Shown here in pieces: positions 1 to 7,685 of a stretch of 10,601 bases of DNA. A program made the position numbers and the translations under genes. The stretch's first letter is position 1. Each line of letters begins with the position of its first letter. The stretch covers positions 1 through 10,601 of the forward strand of contig JASJEI010000079.1 in the NCBI GenBank assembly GCA_030064795.1, in the 5' to 3' direction. This DNA is from Pleurocapsa sp. MO_226.B13. Lineage in GTDB: Bacteria; Cyanobacteriota; Cyanobacteriia; Cyanobacteriales; Xenococcaceae. The notes beneath the pieces were generated by a model. It was not told where the DNA came from. It made no database searches and worked only from the letters and a program-made list of their open reading frames with translations.

Positions 1-1
1 T

Positions 2-3000
2 TGGACGACTCGATTTAAGTTCGAGTTAGATACTGACGGATTGAGAAATATTATTCAGAAATACACTCAACACTTATTCCGTAAAATACTAGATGCTGGA
101 GCATGTCAATCTTTACCAAATTCTGTTATTCTCGACCGTGAATCGTACTTGGAACTGAAGTTAGCTTGGACGGATTTACAAAAGAAAAATATAGAATTGA
201 CTCCTGAACTTCAAGCAAGATTAAAATTTGCTTTGGGTATAGGGTCTCACAACAACAGAGAAATCGAACTAGCTAAGCAGTATTATTCGGAAAGTTTGGA
301 ATTTTGGCAGCAAAATAATAAACTAAAACAACAAGCTTGTTTGTTATTCTGTCTCGGCTTGCTGTATAGACAAAAAGCCGTATATTCTAAAGAGTCTACT
401 AGCTACTCCGATAATTGTAAGCTAGCCAAAGAAAATTTTCAGCGATGTATTCACGTTTTAGAGCAAGATGAACGTCCCGATCTTTTAACAAACTTTATTA
501 TTGCTCTAGGAGAAGTACTGCAAAGACTCAAAGAAACTTCAGAACTGAAAAATATTGCTCTGAGGTCAATTGAGCTTTACAAAATTTATCCTCATCCTAT
601 CAAATTAGCTCACACTTACGGACTATTAGCCTATGTTTTTAAAGAAGAAGAAAAGTGGGAATTTGTTCGAGAAAATGCGGAAAAAGCAATTCGGATTTTA
701 GCAGAACAGGAATGCTGCTCAGAACTTGATACTTCAACCGTTCAAAGTTTTAATTTAGATTTTGCAAAACGAAACTATTTAGGTTGGTACTACGCATTAT
801 TAGCAGAATCTCTAACTCATTTAGATGAAAAAGAAGAAGCAATTAAAAACTTAGAGAAAATTGTTTTTATTGACTTGAAAGATAAACCAGACTTAGATAT
901 AGAACCTAGAATATATATTGCTCTGTCGAAACAGTTACAAGAACTTTATCGTGAAAAAAAGGAATATAAAAAAGCTTTTCAGCTAAAAAGAAAGCAAGTT
1001 TCTATTGAGCAACAGTATGGTTTTAGGGCTTTTGTTGGTGCGGGGTTTTTACAGCCTGAATTTCAGCAACAAGGTACAGAAAAAATTAGCATTGTTGCTC
1101 GCGAAATAGAGGCTTCGGGTCGAAGCGAAGCTTTAAAACAATTAAGAGGAAAAATCAGCAATTATCGTAACAAGCTAACTGTAATTCATGGAGAATCTGG
1201 CGTCGGTAAAAGTTCTCTTATAAATGCGGGATTAATACCAGAGTTAAAGCAACAAGAATTTATTAGAAATAAAAAAATCATTCTACCAAATATTATACGA
1301 AAATATAGTGCAAATAGATGGATTATAGATTTATGGGAATCTTTAAAAAAGAGAAAATTTGATGGAGATAGAGCAAAATTAAGTAAACAATTATGTAAAG
1401 ATATTCTAGAGCAAATCAAAAAAAACACAGACTCTAAGTTTATAACAATCATAATTTTCGATCAACTCGAAGATTATTTTTCTTCGTGTCAATCGAAACC
1501 AGATAAACAAATATTTTATAACTTTCTCAAGGAAATTTTCAAAATTCGTTCAGGAGTAAAAATAATATTTTCAATTCGAGAAGAGTCTTTACACAATTTA
1601 GTAAAATTAGAGAATTATTTAAGCCTAAAAGACATTGGGATCGATCTTTTAAGTCATGATATTCGTTACCCTATAGTTAATTTTTCAAAAGACGAAGCTA
1701 AATTAATTATTGAAGCTTTAACAGAAAGAACAAAATCTCCTCTGGAATCAGATCTAATTGAACAATTAGTAGAAGATTTAGCTCATGAAAATGAAGTTAG
1801 CCCTATCGAACTACAAGTGGTAGGAAAAAAATTAGAAGAAGATAGAACTACCACTATTGATGAATATCATAAACTTGGAAGTAATTCTAGAGATAGAATT
1901 AGAGAACTTATTAAATCTTGGCTAGATAATGCTATTGAAGATTGTGGAGAAGATAATAAAGAAGCAGCTTTGGAAATATTATATCAACTGACAGGAGCAA
2001 AACAAACAACAGAAAAAAATGTTCGTACTTTAAAAACTAAAGGAGAGCTGTTTAATGCAGTCAAGAAATCAAGGCGAATCAAAACTTTGTCTACTAGAAA
2101 AGTCAACTTTATTTTAGAAGTCTTAATAGGCTCTGGAATTATATTTACAATTTGGGAAGATAATGAATATTACTATCAATTAATTCATGGCTATTTAACT
2201 ACTTATATTCAAGAAAGTCATCGCGAATATTTCCAAGAAATTCAGTCAATAGATAGGCAAATAGAACAATTAATTAGTAGACTAAGCTACGATGATTATT
2301 TTGGTAAACTAAATTCAATTGTAGAACTTGGAAAACTGAATGATATCAAAGTATCAAATCACCTTAAAAATTATTTAAATAAACATAAAAAACACAAAAT
2401 AGGAATTCGCTATCATATCTTTCATGCACTTGCTCAACTTAGGGATTATGAAGCTAGAGAATTACTCATTCAAAAAGGTCTAGAAGATCCTGAACCAGTA
2501 ATTCGAGCTCATGTTGCTCGTTTGTTAGGTCAATTGCATGAAAAACGAGCCAAAGTTAGCCTTATTTCTAAATGTAATGATGACTTTGATTGTGTAAAAA
2601 TTCAGGCAGCTTTAGCTGTGAATAAACTGGGAGAAAGTTTACCTATTAATGAAAGCGCATGCCAAAAGCAACTAAATCCCTTGATGGCTTTTGTTCTTAT
2701 AAAAGGTTCTGGTAGTGCATCAATACGCTTAAAGTCGCTAAAAAGAATAACAAAATTTATTAATCACAAATCATTAGGAGTTGTAGAAGGTGGACTAATT
2801 TATGGAGACTATGATGTCATAGTTAAAGTTTTAGCAGAAGATATTGAATCTCTAAATGAGCTTGTTATTAGAAAAATTCAAAGTTTAAAATGGGTTGTAT
2901 CCACTCGTACTCTCATTTCTATTAATGAACCTAGAATATATTATTGGCGCAGATGCGATAAAAGTATAGAAACAAAATTAGTTTCCTATGCTCTCATAAA

Positions 3001-3316
3001 AACTAATGTATTGGGTGCTAACAGTTTAATTTCTTGTTTAATGGATATAGATGGAGTTTCTGAAGTTACTGCGGTATATGGTGAATATGATGCTGTAGCT
3101 AAAATTGAAGTAAGCAAACCTGAAGAAAGAGATGAAATTTTAACCAGCAAAATCAAGAGGCTTCCTTCTGTCGAAATAGCTCATAACTATTCTGTAGCAA
3201 CATCTAAAAACAATTCTTACTGGGAAGAATCTAATAATTTAAATTTATACGATGAGTACTGTCTTGAAAATCCAAATGTTTTATCTTCTTCTTTGAAGTC
3301 TTCAGACGCAATCTAA
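2..3316 (+). CDS. STAND-type NTPase with TPR-like, HEAT-like and tandem Lrp/AsnC (RAM) domains, probably 5'-partial
   Basis: Residues are numbered from the TTG at 41. Residues 60-330 are helical TPR-like repeats. A P-loop NTPase follows, with Walker A GESGVGKS (384-391) and Walker B IIIFDQLED (470-478, acidic D474), then a winged-helix-like region to about 730. HEAT-like repeats lie at about 735-870. The C-terminus has two copies of an Lrp/AsnC ligand-binding (RAM) fold at about 881-970 and 981-1055, each with the family's signature turn (GDYD 922-925, GEYD 1014-1017). STAND proteins are signal-triggered ATPase switches; here the RAM pair is the likely sensor and the protein is probably cytoplasmic (inference). 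The only start in view is the TTG at 41, which has no clear Shine-Dalgarno sequence. The frame has no stop back to base 2, so an N-terminal effector could lie outside the window. The gene is more AT-rich than its neighbours and has no HIP1 sites. A defence or signalling role is possible but unproven. Confidence 0.85.
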   Translation, partial: WTTRFKFELDTDGLRNIIQKYTQHLFRKILDAGACQSLPNSVILDRESYLELKLAWTDLQKKNIELTPELQARLKFALGIGSHNNREIELAKQYYSESLEFWQQNNKLKQQACLLFCLGLLYRQKAVYSKESTSYSDNCKLAKENFQRCIHVLEQDERPDLLTNFIIALGEVLQRLKETSELKNIALRSIELYKIYPHPIKLAHTYGLLAYVFKEEEKWEFVRENAEKAIRILAEQECCSELDTSTVQSFNLDFAKRNYLGWYYALLAESLTHLDEKEEAIKNLEKIVFIDLKDKPDLDIEPRIYIALSKQLQELYREKKEYKKAFQLKRKQVSIEQQYGFRAFVGAGFLQPEFQQQGTEKISIVAREIEASGRSEALKQLRGKISNYRNKLTVIHGESGVGKSSLINAGLIPELKQQEFIRNKKIILPNIIRKYSANRWIIDLWESLKKRKFDGDRAKLSKQLCKDILEQIKKNTDSKFITIIIFDQLEDYFSSCQSKPDKQIFYNFLKEIFKIRSGVKIIFSIREESLHNLVKLENYLSLKDIGIDLLSHDIRYPIVNFSKDEAKLIIEALTERTKSPLESDLIEQLVEDLAHENEVSPIELQVVGKKLEEDRTTTIDEYHKLGSNSRDRIRELIKSWLDNAIEDCGEDNKEAALEILYQLTGAKQTTEKNVRTLKTKGELFNAVKKSRRIKTLSTRKVNFILEVLIGSGIIFTIWEDNEYYYQLIHGYLTTYIQESHREYFQEIQSIDRQIEQLISRLSYDDYFGKLNSIVELGKLNDIKVSNHLKNYLNKHKKHKIGIRYHIFHALAQLRDYEARELLIQKGLEDPEPVIRAHVARLLGQLHEKRAKVSLISKCNDDFDCVKIQAALAVNKLGESLPINESACQKQLNPLMAFVLIKGSGSASIRLKSLKRITKFINHKSLGVVEGGLIYGDYDVIVKVLAEDIESLNELVIRKIQSLKWVVSTRTLISINEPRIYYWRRCDKSIETKLVSYALIKTNVLGANSLISCLMDIDGVSEVTAVYGEYDAVAKIEVSKPEERDEILTSKIKRLPSVEIAHNYSVATSKNNSYWEESNNLNLYDEYCLENPNVLSSSLKSSDAI

Positions 3317-3346
3317 GGAATTTAAAATTACTTACATAAATGGTTG
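3317..3346. other. 30-bp convergent intergenic gap
   Basis: The NTPase gene and the minus-strand operon end toward each other here. The stretch is AT-rich, with no GC-rich hairpin or T-run that would make a convincing terminator on either strand. Confidence 0.5.
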
Positions 3347-4102
3347 TTAGTTACCAGTTATTTGTTTTAGTTGCCTGATCACTTTTTTACGTTCATTCTT
3401 AACTTTTATTGACTCTGCTTCCAAACCTTCCCTCTGCTGCCACATACTCAACATTTGCGTTGTCGAACCATTACCAAATTGGTAGTCTATTTCAATAAGC
3501 TGACGTTGTTGATTATAAGTAGCTAACTTGGACTGAGCCAAAGCATATTCCCTCTCTGCTGCTTCATACTCCAATACCAAAGCCAAAACCTCTTCTGTCA
3601 ATTGCGATTTAACCTCGGCTTTGCGCCTGTGCAGATTGGCTCGATATGCCTCTAATTCCGCACTTTTAACTTCTAGATCGGCGATCGCTATATTATCCCT
3701 CTGCACGTCTCCCCCACCGAGAAGATTTGCTGCAATACGTAGGGGGTCGCTTGATATGTAGTTAGTCCAGCGTTTTTTAGAAGTATGGTCGATTCGTTTT
3801 TCTGCCACAACTAATCGCTTGTCAATCAGGGTAATTTGTTCGTCTAGGGTAACTAATTCGGGAGAATTGGCGATCGCTTTGGCTGTCAATAGTTCAACAC
3901 ATTCGCTACTGCTACTCAAACAGGGTAACTCTGGATGATTAGGGTTGGGCTTGGGTGGTTTGTTTAACTTCTGTATTTGGAGTAGATTTTCCTGTGCTGT
4001 TGGCGACGGTTGGGCGATCGCTGCTGACTGCCAGAGTAACAACGGCAGTGAGATTATGGTCAGATTGACCAGTCCATTTAACCTTTTTGATAGTGCCTTC
4101 AT
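3347..4102 (-). CDS. Small secreted TolC-like coiled-coil protein
   Basis: 251 residues. The N-terminus is a clear Sec signal peptide: basic start, hydrophobic core around residues 12-28, and a likely cut after AIA (about residue 30). A Pro-rich linker with two Cys follows, then long charged helices (about 70-250). The final segment (about 205-250, with YQFGNGSTTQML and a closing QLKQITGN) resembles the second helical hairpin of TolC/outer-membrane efflux proteins. At 251 residues it is about half the usual TolC length and no beta-barrel repeat pair is obvious, so it may be a periplasmic adaptor rather than a pore (inference). It is the last gene of a three-gene minus-strand unit. Its ATG lies 164 nt inside the upstream gene, in the +1 frame, so the two are probably translationally coupled. 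The signal peptide lies in the overlap, which supports this start. Confidence 0.75.
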   Translation of the reverse strand: MKALSKRLNGLVNLTIISLPLLLWQSAAIAQPSPTAQENLLQIQKLNKPPKPNPNHPELPCLSSSSECVELLTAKAIANSPELVTLDEQITLIDKRLVVAEKRIDHTSKKRWTNYISSDPLRIAANLLGGGDVQRDNIAIADLEVKSAELEAYRANLHRRKAEVKSQLTEEVLALVLEYEAAEREYALAQSKLATYNQQRQLIEIDYQFGNGSTTQMLSMWQQREGLEAESIKVKNERKKVIRQLKQITGN

Positions 4103-5570
4103 AGGGTGCGCGTACTGTCGAGAGTTTTTCTATTTGGTAGTCGAGAGCTTGTATCTGAGTTTCAATTTGGGCTTGACTGTATTCCCTTTCTGCTAGCAGT
4201 CGCTCTCTTTCTGACTCCTGGCTGGCAATTGCTTGATTTTGTTGCTCAATGGCGATCGCCCGTCGGGTCTGTTCTAGCTGTCTCTGATATTCGATGTATG
4301 CCCGTTTTTCCTTAGCAGTAGTAAGTTTGCTCTCTTGCACTTCTAGCTGGATTTGTGCCGACTGTCTGGCAGCTTCTAGGTTTTTTAGGTTGGCTTGTTC
4401 GTGTTCAATTACAAGTTTCAAATTGCCTTCTTCTTTAGATCGATGACTGGGGGAAGCCTGAAGTTGAGTGAGAGAGTCAATTTTTTTCTGCTGGAGGGCG
4501 ATCGCTCGTTCGGCTTCGGTTAGTTTTTGCTGATGAAGTTTGATGGCAGCTTCTTCTTCAGCATAAGAAACTGGTGGTAATGGACTAATTTCGGGGATCG
4601 GCTTAGGTTGAGAAATTGGGGTTAATGGTAAGTTAAGTTTTTCTAGGGATAGCTGTAGCTGTTTTTTCTTTGCCTGTAAGCGGTTACGTTCGGAAACGCG
4701 ATCGCTTAATACTTGTCCTGCATTTATCTTGTCTCCTGGTTTTACTTTGAGGTCTTGAGGATTAGATAAGGTAAGTTCAATTTTGATATTGCGAGGTTCT
4801 AAACGATTTTTTCTTCTTTCTGGTATTGGGGTCAGAGGAGTTATAGGTGCAGTAAGGTCAGCGATAGCAACATTTTCCGTTGGGCGACTGTTAAAAGGTA
4901 TGATTTCACAGCCGACTAAACTAATCATGATTCCTGCTGCTGCCAAATACGACCATGTTTTTACAGGTAGTAAGTTCGGGCGATTGAGAGAATCGTTGAT
5001 ACTAGAATTATCTACCAATTGGTTCAACTGAAAACTGTTTACAGTAGATGGAATAGCAGCACTAATAGTCATTGCAGGAGATACACTAACAGTATTTGTT
5101 TCGCTACCATCACCATTACTCAGATCGTTTCTGGGTGGTAACAAATCGGAATTCTGACGGTATTTTTTCCATTTGCTGATTAACTTGCGAGAACAGCCAA
5201 CTCCTGTAGTTTCTCTAATGTATTCAATAAGTTGGTTATAAGAAGCGTCGAGAGGTGCGTTGTCGAGTGCTTGAAATACCTGTCTGATTCTGCGCCAATG
5301 TGGAGTGCCTGGGGTTGGGAACTGTAAATGGTTTTCAGTAGAGAGTGAATGATTTAGATTCTTGGTATCGGACTTCTTTTGACTCCTTTTGGCTTCCCCT
5401 GGTAGAGACTTGTTTAAACTTGGTTTAACTTGTTCTGGCGATCGATCTAGATCCCCCCAACCCCCCTTATTAAGGGGGGGAGATAGGTTTTGCAGCAAGT
5501 TTTTATTGACTTCGGTATTGAGCCAATCGGGAGAATTATTTTTGAGAAACTTCCTAACTTTACTCAGCAT
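3939..5570 (-). CDS. HlyD-like membrane fusion protein with long cytoplasmic N-terminus
   Basis: 543 residues. Residues 1-200 are polar; about 88-140 looks like a small helical, possibly HTH-like DNA-binding module (WRRIRQVFQAL, then SRKLISKWKKYR). One membrane segment at about 206-224 contains LVGC, a lipobox-like match at C221. Next come a Pro-rich part and a short biotinyl-lipoyl-like piece (LKVKPGDKINAGQVLSD, about 273-290). Long Gln/Glu/Lys coiled coils (about 290-480) follow, then the return strand VRAPYEGTIKKVKW, typical of HlyD-family adaptors. Such proteins link an inner-membrane pump to an outer-membrane TolC-like partner, and the next gene encodes one. The ATG at 5570 overlaps the end of the ATPase gene by 11 nt; the 3' end overlaps the TolC-like gene by 164 nt. 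A palindromic repeat is embedded near codons 29-40. The adaptor call is fairly secure; the DNA-binding call is a guess. Confidence 0.75.
   Translation of the reverse strand: MLSKVRKFLKNNSPDWLNTEVNKNLLQNLSPPLNKGGWGDLDRSPEQVKPSLNKSLPGEAKRSQKKSDTKNLNHSLSTENHLQFPTPGTPHWRRIRQVFQALDNAPLDASYNQLIEYIRETTGVGCSRKLISKWKKYRQNSDLLPPRNDLSNGDGSETNTVSVSPAMTISAAIPSTVNSFQLNQLVDNSSINDSLNRPNLLPVKTWSYLAAAGIMISLVGCEIIPFNSRPTENVAIADLTAPITPLTPIPERRKNRLEPRNIKIELTLSNPQDLKVKPGDKINAGQVLSDRVSERNRLQAKKKQLQLSLEKLNLPLTPISQPKPIPEISPLPPVSYAEEEAAIKLHQQKLTEAERAIALQQKKIDSLTQLQASPSHRSKEEGNLKLVIEHEQANLKNLEAARQSAQIQLEVQESKLTTAKEKRAYIEYQRQLEQTRRAIAIEQQNQAIASQESERERLLAEREYSQAQIETQIQALDYQIEKLSTVRAPYEGTIKKVKWTGQSDHNLTAVVTLAVSSDRPTVANSTGKSTPNTEVKQTTQAQP
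5451..5484. repeat. Palindromic C-run/G-run repeat inside a coding region
   Basis: The sequence has two C-runs, then TTATTAA, then a run of seven G and AGAT, so CCCCCCTTA can pair with TAAGGGGGG. Interspersed repeats of this type are widespread in cyanobacterial genomes and often read out as SPPLNKGG in proteins. Here it is translated within residues 29-40 of the HlyD-like protein, in frame, in a low-complexity part of its cytoplasmic tail. Confidence 0.7.
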
Positions 5571-7029
5571 CTTCTAAACGTTGGTAATAAGGCTGGATTT
5601 CCAGTATTTCGGCATCTTTACCAAAGCGACAGAGGGCAGTTAGAGGTTCTAAGGCTGCTACTCTCTTCTCGGCGAATCTGAATTTCTTGGCTACTTTGGA
5701 GCATTCTGAAGCATCAACTGGTAGGACAATCTTTGTAGCTGAGTTACCGATTACTTCATGACTTAGGTGACGTTCGCTTTGAGATGCTGTTACCAAAGCT
5801 AGACCGTATTTTCTACCGTCACAAATTATAAAATCGCAAGCACTACCTTCTTTTTTGGGCATTTCCTTGGCTTCATCTATAATTAAATAGGTCTTGGGTA
5901 ATCTGCCCTGTATCTCTCCCTGTAAGCGATGTTGGTTCATTAACTGCCATGCCAGAGATTCGGCTGCGATCGCTCTTAGTTCGGTGGGTAATTTGGATAG
6001 ATCGATCCGTACCAGTTTCTCGTTAAACTCTGGTTGGGGACGGCTGAAGACTCCATACTGAAAGGTAGCAGCTAGTTTTAGCTTTAATTTCTGACTCTCT
6101 TTGCACTCGGTTCTGAGGGTGGTTTGGTTGAGGGGTGGTTTGTGTAGCTGAATTAGGTAGTTTTCTAGCTTAATTAACTCCTGCCAGTCGGATAGATGTT
6201 CGTAGTAGCGAATTTCTACCTGTTCCCCTGGATAGCGGTCAGACCCCGCGCCGACGTAAGGCGCAAGGGAACGCTGACCAAGATGGTCTTTGAGCAGGTA
6301 ACGAATGTGGTGGTGTCCGTCGATGCGTTTTTGGATGTCTCTGGCTGCACCGATATAAACCAGTTGGCTCTGATGGAAGATGAAATAGATACCACTGGCG
6401 TTGGGTTTACCTAATGGTAAATCCCGAACACAAATACTTTCGGCTAATTCCTTCTTCTCTTCATCTTGAAATGCCGTAGCTACTCTGCGGTTAAGTTCTT
6501 CCTCGATATCATCAAAATTAGGAGGCTCGAAACTCCATGTCTCCTGTCGCTCCTGAACTATACCCCGTTTGAGGTAGCAGGTTTTAATAATTTCAATCAG
6601 CATCCCTTCCTGATTAGGACCAAGACGTAGGGATTTCTTCAATATCCCCGCCATCTGAATCGCCTGTAAATTCGATCCTCCCCCTTCAGGGTCGAGATTG
6701 ACTACCAACGGATTAATACCGTGAGGAGATGCCATGTGTATCGGATAGCAAGTCTCGCCGATAATCTCCTGGTCGCCGTGAAAATCTAGCAGGATAATCT
6801 GCATCTCTGGGTATGTCTGACGGAGAGAAAAAGCGATCGCCTTCAACGTCTGCGTCTTACCACTACCCGATGCCCCAATAGCCACAATATGCCCGTTGGG
6901 TAAGTCTTCGGGATTCCAGTAATAACCTTCTCCCAAATGAATACCTTCTTCTTCTAGGGATTGGGTATTTTTGGTCGGTTCTGGTTTGAGTACGGCTACT
7001 GGTAAGGGCTTTTCTTTCCTGGCAAACAT
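5560..7029 (-). CDS. HerA/VirD4-like ATPase with inserted GIY-YIG nuclease domain
   Basis: 489 residues. Walker A is GASGSGKT (52-59). LDFHGD (81-86) is typical of the HerA/VirB4/VirD4 DNA-pump class. Walker B is YLIIDEA (381-387, D385 E386), followed by a TASQS sensor-like motif (414-418). Between Walker A and B, at about 211-302, sits a complete GIY-YIG endonuclease-like domain: GIY 213-215, YIG 225-227, R235, H239-241, metal-binding-type E289 and N301. All usual catalytic positions appear present. HerA-class ATPases form hexamers that move along or pump DNA; GIY-YIG domains nick or cut it. The protein has no signal peptide or clear membrane segment, so it is probably cytoplasmic. It is the first gene of the operon with the HlyD-like and TolC-like genes, and overlaps the HlyD-like gene by 11 nt. 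The ATG at 7029 lacks an obvious Shine-Dalgarno and has an inverted repeat just upstream. The role is unknown; DNA transfer or defence are candidates. Confidence 0.85.
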   Translation of the reverse strand: MFARKEKPLPVAVLKPEPTKNTQSLEEEGIHLGEGYYWNPEDLPNGHIVAIGASGSGKTQTLKAIAFSLRQTYPEMQIILLDFHGDQEIIGETCYPIHMASPHGINPLVVNLDPEGGGSNLQAIQMAGILKKSLRLGPNQEGMLIEIIKTCYLKRGIVQERQETWSFEPPNFDDIEEELNRRVATAFQDEEKKELAESICVRDLPLGKPNASGIYFIFHQSQLVYIGAARDIQKRIDGHHHIRYLLKDHLGQRSLAPYVGAGSDRYPGEQVEIRYYEHLSDWQELIKLENYLIQLHKPPLNQTTLRTECKESQKLKLKLAATFQYGVFSRPQPEFNEKLVRIDLSKLPTELRAIAAESLAWQLMNQHRLQGEIQGRLPKTYLIIDEAKEMPKKEGSACDFIICDGRKYGLALVTASQSERHLSHEVIGNSATKIVLPVDASECSKVAKKFRFAEKRVAALEPLTALCRFGKDAEILEIQPYYQRLEDAE

Positions 7030-7034
7030 TGACG

Positions 7035-7061
7035 AGGTATTAGTTAGGGGGTTTAATACCT
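7035..7061. promoter_or_regulatory. 8-bp inverted repeat next to the ATPase start codon
   Basis: AGGTATTA (7035-7042) and TAATACCT (7054-7061) are perfect inverted copies with an 11-nt spacer. The repeat ends 5 nt before the ATG at 7029 (minus strand), where a ribosome binding site would be. It could be a repressor operator or an mRNA hairpin that limits translation; the sequence alone does not decide. Confidence 0.45.
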
Positions 7062-7353
7062 GTTATCGTCTATGGTTGGGGATTTTTGGTGTGATCTGGA
7101 TTTGAATTAGGTCTACGATTGTTTATTTTTTCTATCGATGCTTGTAACTTTCATAGATTAATGGCGTAAAATCTTCAGAGTTATTTGGCGCAATACAAAT
7201 TAACTGCTGTGATTTTTTTTTATTTCAGTTGTGGCAATCGACCAATCCAACTTGAGAGTTTTGGTAAATCTGTAAATCTATATTGCATTACACTGTCGGT
7301 TTAATTTTTTGCGACACAACCTTCAACTTAATCAAGTTCTCATGCAGGTAATG

Positions 7354-7389
7354 TTAAGTTTTGACTTAAATGTGTTTTTATCATAGGAA
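7354..7389 (+). promoter_or_regulatory. Weak promoter candidate overlapping a small inverted repeat
   Basis: TTGACT (7361-7366) matches a -35 box well. At a 17-bp spacing the -10 would be TAGGAA (7384-7389), a poor match. The -35 is embedded in the inverted repeat TTAAGT / ACTTAA (7354-7359 and 7364-7369, 4-nt loop), which could be an operator. It lies about 300 bp upstream of the PatA-like gene. Confidence 0.2.
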
Positions 7390-7681
7390 AACTGAATTAT
7401 TATTTAGGGCGTAGTATAAAAAACGATTTGTAAATACTTAAAACAATCGGTTCTACAGAAGTTGCAGTATTGAACTCGGTAAAAACATCTATCTACTGAC
7501 AGTTTGAGCAAAAAGTAGACAAAATCAAACTATTAAGAACTCAAAGTTTTGTTGTGCAAGACTTTTAATGATTAGTTTCTAACAGTTTTACATTGCAGAT
7601 TCGGTAGAGCCAAACAATCTGAGAGTCTGAATAAGTAACAGAACTCAAATATTCTGATTTTACTTATTTATTTTATTCGTT

Positions 7682-7685
7682 GAGG
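7682..7685 (+). promoter_or_regulatory. Ribosome binding site for the PatA-like protease
   Basis: GAGG ends 9 nt before the ATG at 7695. It also overlaps the in-frame TTG at 7680, which therefore is unlikely to be the start. Confidence 0.5.

Larger units (their letters stand above)
3681..6840. repeat. Eight HIP1 octamers (GCGATCGC) confined to the minus-strand operon
   Basis: Copies begin at 3681, 3870, 4014, 4252, 4498, 4698, 5966 and 6833. HIP1 is a highly repeated palindrome in many cyanobacterial genomes. By eye I find no full copy in 1-3346 or 7030-10601; a near miss (GCGATCGT) lies at about 9633. Confidence 0.85.

Noticed and set aside
1186..1452. Minus-strand 88-codon frame inside the NTPase gene
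   Set aside because: Its Phe/Leu/Ile-rich product reflects antisense reading of the AT-rich P-loop region.
6196..6414. Plus-strand 72-codon frame within the ATPase gene
   Set aside because: It lies antisense to the well-supported GIY-YIG domain and has no ribosome site or recognisable motif.
7294..7316. TGTCG...CGACA inverted pair, similar to CAST end sequences
   Set aside because: A single 5-bp pair in AT-rich DNA, without the repeated array expected of a transposon end. Probably chance.
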